Source of the DNA: a virus
IMG/VR virus record: IMGVR_UViG_3300042868_003408
Location: 1 to 21,246 of that record
Strand: one strand, 5' to 3'
Length of the DNA: 21,246 bases
Shown in pieces: positions 12,892 to 18,947 of the stretch (within the stretch, counting starts at the first letter, position 1; every line of letters begins with the position of its first letter). The translations under genes were made by a program, and so were the position numbers. The notes beneath the pieces are model-generated. The model was not told the origin of the DNA, did not search any database, and was given only the letters and a program-made list of their open reading frames with translations.

Positions 12892-15093
12892 ATGAATCCA
12901 TTAAATTATCTTACTGAACGTGTATCGAAGGTTGTCCCCAACTCAGATAAGATCTACAATGAGGGTGCTCGCCTTCTAGCACACTATCCAACATGGGAGT
13001 ACGAACTTGAAAGGTTTATTAACGAGTCGTGGGATACTTTACTTCGCTACTGTATCCGAAATAAGAATGCAACACATTCTGCCTCTGTTAAACTCACTTT
13101 CGCATCTGACCTTATCGGAAAGCGAATTGCTAGAGCTATCGGAGCTGATGAGACAGACATCAAAACAACTCTATCTCTTGGAGACTTACTGCTCGAAACT
13201 TTCCTCCAAGACGGACTGATTGATATCTTCAGAGAGTATGCTGGATACAAGGCTCCTTATATGGTACGCATTGTTAATCAAGCAGATGAAATTAAACCAA
13301 CACTGATTGGTACTTCATTTGAACCTCTGTTACCTATTGCTGGGCTATACAGTCCACTAACCAAAGAACCTTTTATTAAAGGCTGGACTAACTCTAAGTT
13401 GTTCCATGAAAACCTAAATAAAACCTTTGTTAACTCCCTTGAAACTCTTCGTCAACAACCATGGCAACTTAACCTGCCTGTGTTAAGTGCTATGCAAGCA
13501 CAAAAGCCTAAGGAAATCTTAGAGTTAGTTGATGAAGATGGTGTCATCAGGGAATACAACATTCACCATGAGAACCTAGACTTACCTAAGAACTTGTTCC
13601 ATACAGACAAGACTAAATTTCTTGGTAAGAAAGATCCCAAGCTACAGCGTATGATGAGTAAGTACTTCGAGTACACTCAGGTACTTAAGAAGGCTGAGAT
13701 GATTGGCGACAGAACATTCTATCAGGAAGTCTCTTGTGACTACCGTGGCAGAGTTTACTATGCAGAATCATTCTTAGAGTTTCAAGGTAGTGACTTGGCT
13801 CGTAGCCTGTTCTTGTTTGCTAATAAGAAGAAGGTTACTGAACGTGGCTTATTCTGGATCAAGGTGCATACAGCAGCTTGCTTTAATAAGTCGTTTATTA
13901 TTGGTAACATCCCAAGCTACTTTACCACAGACTACAAAGCTTACTTAACTGAAGAAGGTCTTGATACTATATCTGTGGATAAGATGACACTGGAAGATCG
14001 AGTTGCATGGGTAGATAACAACATAGAGTTTATCTATCAGACTGCCCGTACTAAACATATTCATCCTGACGCTGAGAAAGCCTATAGCTTCTTAGCTTGT
14101 TGTAATGAATTGTTAGGTTACAAAAGATCTGTCATGGAGGGTAAACCCTTTATGTCTGGTCTTCCTATACCTATCGATGGTAGTAATAACGGTTGGCAAC
14201 ACTTAGCGGCTATGTCTAAGGACAAACAAGCTGGTACACTAGTGTCACTTGTTCCTACACCTATCCAGAAAGACTTCTACGTAGCAGTAGCCAAAGAACT
14301 TATTAGCATTATGCCTGAGTACTTTGAAGCTAAAGATATGCCTATGAAACATATCCGTAAGGGTATAGCTAAACGAGGCTCAATGACTCGTGCTTACAGT
14401 GCAGGTAAACTTCGTATCGCAAAGAATATGTACGATGACTGTCACGTAGAAGGCTATACTGTTAAATATAACATTACTGAAAATGAATGTGATATACTAG
14501 CAGGTAACTTAATCAAGGCTATTAACACTGTCTGTGCAGGACCACTCAAGACAACCAAGTATTTACAGAAGATTGCAGAACATGAACTTAACTCAGGAAG
14601 AAATCAACTTTCGTGGACAACCCCATCAGGGTTCCCAGTGGTATACAAGGCTTACTTACAGCATGAACGGAAACAAAGAGGAACTATCAAAGGTATCCAA
14701 GGAAATAAAGACGGACGGGTCATGCACGTTATTAAGGTTGACGTACTCAATAAAGAAACTGGTGAACGTGTTCCTTGCAGACGTTCCTTTGCTTCTGGTA
14801 TCAGCCCTAACGTTGTTCACTCATATGATGCTGCTCACATGGCAAATACTATCGTCAGCTTTAACGGCTCTTTTGGAGCAGTCCATGATAGCTTTAGTAC
14901 ACATGCGGATGAAGTTGATTTCCTTCAAGAAGTAACTAAGATGACCTTCATTGCACAGTATGATGTAGAAAACTTCTTTGATATCATACAAGATACTCTT
15001 ATGAATAATAAGAATAACTTCACCTTCAACCAACCTGAGCTGGGTAACCTAGTGCTCAGTGAGGTTATGGAATCTAAATACTTCTTCTGCTAG
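12892..15093 (+). CDS. single-subunit DNA-directed RNA polymerase, T7-like
   Basis: A T7-family polymerase that transcribes phage genes from its own promoters. The 733 residues have all key motifs: DYRGR (D283-R287), motif A PIDGSNNG (D429), motif B K494 with Y502 eight residues on (AKRGSMTRAY), and motif C VHDSFST (H665, D666). Spacing between motifs matches T7, but the part before DYRGR is about 138 residues shorter, so the N-terminal promoter-binding and melting domain is reduced. After Y502 comes Ser where T7 has Gly640, and position -4 of motif B is Lys (R489 at -5). The ATG abuts the previous stop and has no good ribosome-binding site, suggesting reinitiation. It ends YFFC, comparable to the aromatic FAFA end of T7. 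Confidence 0.92.
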   Translation: MNPLNYLTERVSKVVPNSDKIYNEGARLLAHYPTWEYELERFINESWDTLLRYCIRNKNATHSASVKLTFASDLIGKRIARAIGADETDIKTTLSLGDLLLETFLQDGLIDIFREYAGYKAPYMVRIVNQADEIKPTLIGTSFEPLLPIAGLYSPLTKEPFIKGWTNSKLFHENLNKTFVNSLETLRQQPWQLNLPVLSAMQAQKPKEILELVDEDGVIREYNIHHENLDLPKNLFHTDKTKFLGKKDPKLQRMMSKYFEYTQVLKKAEMIGDRTFYQEVSCDYRGRVYYAESFLEFQGSDLARSLFLFANKKKVTERGLFWIKVHTAACFNKSFIIGNIPSYFTTDYKAYLTEEGLDTISVDKMTLEDRVAWVDNNIEFIYQTARTKHIHPDAEKAYSFLACCNELLGYKRSVMEGKPFMSGLPIPIDGSNNGWQHLAAMSKDKQAGTLVSLVPTPIQKDFYVAVAKELISIMPEYFEAKDMPMKHIRKGIAKRGSMTRAYSAGKLRIAKNMYDDCHVEGYTVKYNITENECDILAGNLIKAINTVCAGPLKTTKYLQKIAEHELNSGRNQLSWTTPSGFPVVYKAYLQHERKQRGTIKGIQGNKDGRVMHVIKVDVLNKETGERVPCRRSFASGISPNVVHSYDAAHMANTIVSFNGSFGAVHDSFSTHADEVDFLQEVTKMTFIAQYDVENFFDIIQDTLMNNKNNFTFNQPELGNLVLSEVMESKYFFC

Positions 15094-15110
15094 ACGGTAC
15101 CTAATACCAG
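15092..15110 (+). promoter_or_regulatory. candidate phage RNA polymerase promoter, site 2
   Basis: AGACGGTACCTAATACCAG starts at the end of the RNA polymerase gene and lies in a 41-base gap before the ribonucleotide reductase gene. It shares the first 15 bases with the consensus of the three intergenic sites, then diverges. Initiation would be near 15107, 28 bases before the ATG. Confidence 0.5.
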
Positions 15111-15134
15111 ACAACAATTAACAACAAGGAACTC

Positions 15135-17012
15135 ATGAACTCTTATCAACAACTTATCGCCAAGTCCCGTTATGCCCGTTACCTACCTGAAGAAAAACGT
15201 AGGGAGAATTGGGATGAAACATCTGCCCGTTGGGTATCTTTCTTTCAAGAACAACTTAAAGATAAAGTAAATAAGGATGACTCTATCTGGGGTCTTCTAG
15301 GAAACAGCATTAATAACTTAGCAGTGCTTCCCTCTATGCGATCTATTATGACTGCTGGTGAAGCTCTTAGACGAACACACGTTGCAGCCTATAACTGCAG
15401 TTACCTTCCTGTTGATAATCAACGCTGCTTTGATGAAGCTATGTATATCCTCTTGTGTGGTACAGGAGTAGGCTTTTCTTGTGAGCAAGCTTATGTTAGC
15501 CAGTTACCCGTTGTTCCTACAATGGTTGAGGCTACTGGCTACACTATTGTAGTAGCTGACTCTAAAGAAGGTTGGTGTGAAGCTTATAAAATGCTTATTG
15601 GAATGTTGTATGAGGGTATCATTCCTAAATGGGATGTGTCGCTCGTTCGTCCAGCAGGTGCGCCACTTAAGACATTCGGTGGTCGTGCCTCAGGTCCGGG
15701 TCCACTGATTGACTTGTTCCAGTATACAGTAGACAAGTTTAAAGCTGCTCAAGGTCGTAAGCTTAAGTCTATTGAAGCACACGATATCATGTGTAAGATC
15801 GGTGAAGTAGTTGTGGTGGGTGGTGTACGTAGGTCAGCCATGATTTCTCTTGGTGACTTGGGTGATTATGATCATGCCACAGCTAAGGCAGGTGCATGGT
15901 GGGAAAACCATGGTGAACGTGCATTGGCTAACAACTCAGCAGTGTACAACAGTAAACCTTCTATCGGTGAGTTCATGAAGGAATGGTTAGACATTTACAA
16001 CAGTCACTCAGGTGAACGTGGTATTTTTAACCGTGAAGCTTCTCAAATACAAGCCGCTAAGTGGGGTCGCAGAGATTCTAAGGTTGACTACGGTACTAAC
16101 CCTTGCTCAGAGATTATCCTGAAGCCATATCAGTTCTGTAACTTGTCTACAGTAGTAGTGTCTCCTGAAGATACTGTTGAGTCACTCAAGACTAAAGTTC
16201 GATTAGCTACTATCATGGGTACTATGCAGTCTACACTGACTGACTTCCCTTACCTTCGTGATGTATGGCGTACTAACACCAACCAAGAACGTCTCTTGGG
16301 TGTGTCTATGACTGGTATCCTTGACAATCCTTATCTTCGTGGTAGTACTCACTATCCACTAAGAGATCTTCTTGAAGAACTTCGTGATGTAGCTCGTGAG
16401 ACTAACAAAGAGTGGGCAGCTATCTTGGGTGTACCTGAGTCAGCCGCTATTACTTGTGTTAAGCCTGAAGGTACTGTGTCACAACTCACACAGACATCCA
16501 GTGGTATCCATGCTGGACACGCTAAGTACTACATCAGACGTATTCGTCAGGATAAGAAAGATCCATTGACTCAGTTCTTGATTTCTCAGGGTATCCCTAA
16601 TGAAGACTGCGTTATGAAGCCTGACCAAACTACTGTGTTTAGTTTCCCACAACATTCACCAGGATTTACTCGTGAAGATCTTAATGCTATTGAGCATTTA
16701 AATATCTGGTTGACATACCAGCGTTACTGGTGTGAGCATAAGCCCTCAGTAACTATCTCAGTTAAAGACCACGAGTGGATGGAAGTAGGAGCATGGGTAT
16801 ATGAACACTTTGATGAGTGCACTGGAATTAGTTTCCTTCCTGATGATGGCGGTACTTATCGTCAGGCTCCATACGAAAACATTGACTTATCCGTTTACCA
16901 TCGTCTTGTTGACACCCTACCTAGCATTGAATGGGATCTCTTTGTGGAAGATCGTGACAATGTAGAAGGTGCTCAGACACTTGCTTGTACAGCTGGAGGA
17001 TGTGAGATTTGA
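15135..17012 (+). CDS. class II ribonucleotide reductase, adenosylcobalamin-dependent
   Basis: Reduces ribonucleotides to deoxyribonucleotides with a vitamin B12-derived radical; monomeric, like the Lactobacillus enzyme (739 aa) but shorter at 625. Residues seen: YNCSYLP with C88 (reducing cysteine), TNPCSEI with N322, C324 (radical site) and E326, C335 (the second reducing cysteine, 11 residues after C324 as in the known enzyme), TCVKPEGTVSQL (440-451), the substrate-loop region, and a C-terminal redox pair C618 and C623 (ACTAGGCEI). AAGGA precedes the ATG. The host must supply cobalamin. The next gene, a thioredoxin, overlaps its stop as TTGA and can reduce the C-terminal pair. No partner subunit is needed. 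Confidence 0.93.
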   Translation: MNSYQQLIAKSRYARYLPEEKRRENWDETSARWVSFFQEQLKDKVNKDDSIWGLLGNSINNLAVLPSMRSIMTAGEALRRTHVAAYNCSYLPVDNQRCFDEAMYILLCGTGVGFSCEQAYVSQLPVVPTMVEATGYTIVVADSKEGWCEAYKMLIGMLYEGIIPKWDVSLVRPAGAPLKTFGGRASGPGPLIDLFQYTVDKFKAAQGRKLKSIEAHDIMCKIGEVVVVGGVRRSAMISLGDLGDYDHATAKAGAWWENHGERALANNSAVYNSKPSIGEFMKEWLDIYNSHSGERGIFNREASQIQAAKWGRRDSKVDYGTNPCSEIILKPYQFCNLSTVVVSPEDTVESLKTKVRLATIMGTMQSTLTDFPYLRDVWRTNTNQERLLGVSMTGILDNPYLRGSTHYPLRDLLEELRDVARETNKEWAAILGVPESAAITCVKPEGTVSQLTQTSSGIHAGHAKYYIRRIRQDKKDPLTQFLISQGIPNEDCVMKPDQTTVFSFPQHSPGFTREDLNAIEHLNIWLTYQRYWCEHKPSVTISVKDHEWMEVGAWVYEHFDECTGISFLPDDGGTYRQAPYENIDLSVYHRLVDTLPSIEWDLFVEDRDNVEGAQTLACTAGGCEI

Positions 17013-17263
17013 AGCTACTTAAATTTTCTGCAGCATGGTGCCAACCATGTAAGCAATTAGATAAAGTTCTTAAAGAAGCTTTACCTGAATACCCTGAGAT
17101 TGAATTAATTAATATGCCTATCGAGGATAATAAAGATTCAGTATCATACTACGGTATTCGTTCAGTACCTACAATGATTATTGTAGACAGTAATGATCAG
17201 GTATTACGTACATCAGTAGGATTTGATGCTAATAAGGTAAAACCTTTCTTAGCAGGTACCTAA
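17009..17263 (+). CDS. thioredoxin-like protein
   Basis: Provides electrons, most likely to the ribonucleotide reductase. The 84 residues carry WCQPC (10-14), a variant of the usual WCGPC, and the cis-proline SVPT (P54). It starts at TTG 17009 with GGAGG nine bases upstream, overlapping the reductase stop codon as TTGA. It is shorter than E. coli thioredoxin (108), keeping the core fold without the long N-terminal segment. It could also serve as polymerase processivity factor, as host thioredoxin does for T7, but the coupling points to the reductase. Confidence 0.88.
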   Translation: MKLLKFSAAWCQPCKQLDKVLKEALPEYPEIELINMPIEDNKDSVSYYGIRSVPTMIIVDSNDQVLRTSVGFDANKVKPFLAGT

Positions 17264-17269
17264 TAGATA
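17251..17269 (+). promoter_or_regulatory. candidate phage RNA polymerase promoter, site 3
   Basis: AGCAGGTACCTAATAGATA overlaps the end of the thioredoxin gene and stops two bases before the first tRNA. It matches the three-site consensus at 17 of 19 positions. Initiation near 17266 would place the tRNA five bases into the transcript. Confidence 0.5.
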
Positions 17270-17270
17270 A

Positions 17271-17345
17271 AGCGGGGTAGCTCAGTAGAAGAGCGATGGA
17301 CTCATAATCCATAGGTCAGGGGTGCGACTCCCTTCCCCGCAACCA
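17271..17345 (+). tRNA. tRNA with CAT anticodon (Met or Ile2)
   Basis: The cloverleaf is complete: acceptor arm GCGGGG/CCCCGC (17272-17277 with 17335-17340) plus an A1-A72 mismatch, D stem GCTC/GAGC, anticodon stem ATGGA/TCCAT with loop CTCATAA (anticodon CAT, 17303-17305), T stem AGGGG/CCCTT, and an encoded CCA at 17343-17345. It lacks the three G-C pairs of initiator tRNA, so it is elongator Met or an Ile tRNA modified to read AUA. The D loop AGTAGAA has A at position 18 and the T loop TGCGACT has G at position 55, so the usual G18-psi55 contact is absent. Confidence 0.85.
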
Positions 17346-17352
17346 TCGGTCC

Positions 17353-17372
17353 GACTCTACCGTTACGGAGTC
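17353..17372 (+). other. hairpin in the spacer between the two tRNAs
   Basis: GACTC (17353-17357) pairs with GAGTC (17368-17372), and inner CCG/CGG can pair as well. The 41-base spacer is otherwise featureless. It may help processing of the tRNA precursor or be incidental. Confidence 0.3.
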
Positions 17373-17386
17373 ACAGACATAATGAC

Positions 17387-17460
17387 AGTGGTATAATTCA
17401 ACTGGTAGAATCGAGGATGTATAAGCTTCGGAATGTGGCGTTCGAATCCCACTACCACTC
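17387..17460 (+). tRNA. atypical tRNA, isotype uncertain (TAT or GTA anticodon)
   Basis: Acceptor AGTGGTA/TACCACT (17387-17393 with 17453-17459) is perfect, the D arm ATTC/GAAT has a normal AACTGGTA loop, and the T loop TTCGAAT is normal. The anticodon arm is odd: CGAGG/CTTCG leaves a nine-base loop ATGTATAAG, or a shifted stem with an A-G mismatch leaves TGTATAA with G at position 33. The T stem has one bulged C (17439). The anticodon reads TAT (Ile) in the canonical register, or GTA (Tyr) if T17418 is position 33. No CCA is encoded. Confidence 0.65.
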
Positions 17461-17478
17461 TCTAATCAAGGACACAAC

Positions 17479-17817
17479 ATGGCTAAACAAAAACACCCAA
17501 GATATTATTCAAGGAAATTCCTTAATAAAAGCAAGGGTACAGCGTTAATAGAATCAAGCGTAGATATCAGCCCATACTCTATGGACGGTACTATCTGTAT
17601 ATCTGACTGCTATCGTAAGGTAGAGCTTGATATGCACATATATGATAAGAAATCTTTAAAAGAAAAGTATGATAAATTAGAATTACTAATTAAAGAATTA
17701 ACTTTATTTAAAGACTTTATTGATAATAATGCCGACTATTATTTTGAATTAAAGAAAAATAATAAACCAACTAGTCTAGCCGCATTATTAAGCGAGGAAG
17801 ATGATGATGATGATTAA
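17479..17817 (+). CDS. hypothetical protein with acidic Asp tail, 112 aa
   Basis: The ATG has AAGGACA upstream, a good ribosome-binding site. The N-terminus is basic (MAKQKHPRYYSRKFLNKSKG), the middle acidic-aliphatic, with a likely helix (SLKEKYDKLELLIKELT), and the C-terminus ends SEEDDDDD, encoded by a GAT repeat. No family recognised. An acidic tail of this type occurs in phage ssDNA-binding and processivity factors, but the rest of the protein does not resemble one. The next gene's start lies in the same repeat. Confidence 0.65.
   Translation: MAKQKHPRYYSRKFLNKSKGTALIESSVDISPYSMDGTICISDCYRKVELDMHIYDKKSLKEKYDKLELLIKELTLFKDFIDNNADYYFELKKNNKPTSLAALLSEEDDDDD
17800..17814 (+). repeat. (GAT)5 trinucleotide repeat shared by two genes
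   Basis: Five GAT units encode the Asp run at the end of the upstream protein and, in another frame, four consecutive ATG start codons of the downstream gene. Such a repeat can vary in length by slippage without breaking either frame. Confidence 0.7.
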
Positions 17818-18007
17818 TAAACACGATATTGAGGACTTGTGTCCTGACTACTATAAATCTAAAGAAGAAATCCTATATGACGACAGAGCCTATTGGTACG
17901 ATATTGAGCTACAAGGCTTAAAATTACCTGAGGTATGGGGTAAATATATCCTAGGTGAAAACGTTAAGTCCTACGAGTTTAACCTTAGTAAAGGCTATTA
18001 TGGGTAA
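17801..18007 (+). CDS. small acidic hypothetical protein, 68 aa
   Basis: Four successive ATGs (17801, 17804, 17807, 17810) can each serve as start; the upstream GAGGAAG spaces best with the second to fourth. The protein continues with INKHDIEDLCPDYYKSKEE and ends with a Tyr/Gly-rich SKGYYG. No family recognised. It overlaps the next gene by eight bases. Confidence 0.6.
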   Translation: MMMMINKHDIEDLCPDYYKSKEEILYDDRAYWYDIELQGLKLPEVWGKYILGENVKSYEFNLSKGYYG

Positions 18008-18203
18008 AGGTAGTAGTAGACGTAGAGAGAATGAACAGCTGGTAAGAGACAACTGGGATGCTATATTTGGTATTAAAAAGAACCCTGAGACTCTACAGGA
18101 ACATGTCTGGAATGATAAGGTAAAAGCATATCAGTCAGATATTGAGAAGAAATTAATTAAAGGAAATGAATATGGCAATGACACCACCTCAACCCAAAAG
18201 TAA
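18000..18203 (+). CDS. hypothetical protein of the MGKGSSRR type, 67 aa
   Basis: The ATG at 18000 has AAAGG five bases upstream and gives the start MGKGSSRRRENEQLVRDNWD, a form common in short phage proteins of unknown function. The earlier in-frame ATG at 17955 lies inside the previous gene. A DNWDAIFG block follows, then a Lys-rich helix. No known activity. It overlaps the Dps-like gene at its 3' end. Confidence 0.6.
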   Translation: MGKGSSRRRENEQLVRDNWDAIFGIKKNPETLQEHVWNDKVKAYQSDIEKKLIKGNEYGNDTTSTQK

Positions 18204-18648
18204 TAATTTGATTACAATGCTTACCCAGCTTTATGCTGATAACTTTGTGACATACTACAAGTCTCATGGATACCACTTCAATGTTGAAGGTCCAATGTTT
18301 GCTCAAGACCATGCACTGCTTGAAGAGATCTATGACTTTTTGTGGGCACAACATGATATGCTTGGTGAACAGATCCGTCAGATGGACAAGGGAGTACCCT
18401 GCTCTCTTAAAGAAGTTCTTAGTATGACTAATATTACAGAATGTGATAGTGCTAAAAAACCAAGTAAAGAAATGTTTACATGGTTGAATCAAGACTTTGA
18501 TGATTTGGTTGATCATGCTCAAAAATTGTATGATGAAGCTGACATGCAATGTTATGGTGGTTTGGCCACACTTGTTGGTGATTATATTAAAGACTTGTCC
18601 AAGCTTAACTGGAAAGTCAAAGCAACACTTGGAAAGAGTTTTAAATGA
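18172..18648 (+). CDS. Dps-type ferritin-like protein
   Basis: Dps proteins form 12-subunit shells that store iron, consume peroxide and may coat DNA. From ATG 18172 (AAGGA seven bases upstream) the 158 residues have YHFNVEGPMF (34-43), H47, E51, D62 and E66. The spacing of H35, H47, E51, D62 and E66 (12, 4, 11, 4) is identical to the ferroxidase site of Listeria Dps (H31, H43, D47, D58, E62), except for Glu in place of D47. KGVPCSLKEVL follows as in the family. The Lys-rich DNA-binding N-tail of E. coli Dps is absent. It is coupled by ATGA to the next gene. Known in some bacteria, uncommon in phages. Confidence 0.8.
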   Translation: MAMTPPQPKSNNLITMLTQLYADNFVTYYKSHGYHFNVEGPMFAQDHALLEEIYDFLWAQHDMLGEQIRQMDKGVPCSLKEVLSMTNITECDSAKKPSKEMFTWLNQDFDDLVDHAQKLYDEADMQCYGGLATLVGDYIKDLSKLNWKVKATLGKSFK

Positions 18649-18899
18649 ACGAACCAAAACATTATAACATCTATGCATTACGTGGTGATGTGGATACAAC
18701 GGATGAAGACGTATGTGCAATGCTAGGCTTAGACCCTAACCTTGCTGGAACACCTGCTATTAATGAAGCGGCTATTCGCAAAATGCACAAAGAAAATTAT
18801 GACGGATACGTAGCTAAGGGTGTAGACCCTACTGAAGCGTTATCACTAGCTGATAAGCGAGCTGCTGATGTTCGCAAAACAATTAAACAATTGAAATAA
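18645..18899 (+). CDS. hypothetical protein, 84 aa, last gene before the terminator
   Basis: Starts by ATGA overlap with the Dps-like gene. It begins MNEPKHYNIYALRGDVDTTD; the block LRGDVDTTDEDVCAMLG and the later NYDGYVAKGVDPTEALSLADK look like two short helical repeats, with a basic end (RKTIKQLK). I do not recognise the family. Its coupling to the Dps-like gene could mean a joint role, but this is a guess. The bidirectional terminator follows within two bases of the stop. Confidence 0.65.
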   Translation: MNEPKHYNIYALRGDVDTTDEDVCAMLGLDPNLAGTPAINEAAIRKMHKENYDGYVAKGVDPTEALSLADKRAADVRKTIKQLK

Positions 18900-18900
18900 A

Positions 18901-18945
18901 AAAAAAAATAACCCCTACTAGGATAATTCCTAATAGGGGTTTTTT
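18901..18945. terminator. bidirectional rho-independent terminator between convergent genes
   Basis: The stem AACCCCTACTAGG (18910-18922) pairs with CCTAATAGGGGTT (18929-18941) with one mismatch and a six-base loop ATAATT. A run of A lies to the left (18901-18908) and a run of T to the right (18940-18945), so each strand reads as hairpin plus U-run. It serves the plus-strand array and the minus-strand gene ending at 18948. Confidence 0.85.
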
Positions 18946-18947
18946 AT

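Noticed and set aside
14534-14935. Open frame of 133 residues
   Set aside because: Contained in the RNA polymerase gene and covers its motif C in another frame.
7976-17012. Introns or inteins in the polymerase and reductase genes, given nearby GIY-YIG genes
   Set aside because: All catalytic motifs are in one uninterrupted frame with normal spacing; no extra blocks seen.
18157-18720. Minus-strand open frame of 187 residues
   Set aside because: Antisense to the Dps-like gene, whose metal-site residues are exactly spaced; Cys/His-rich composition is typical of an antisense shadow.
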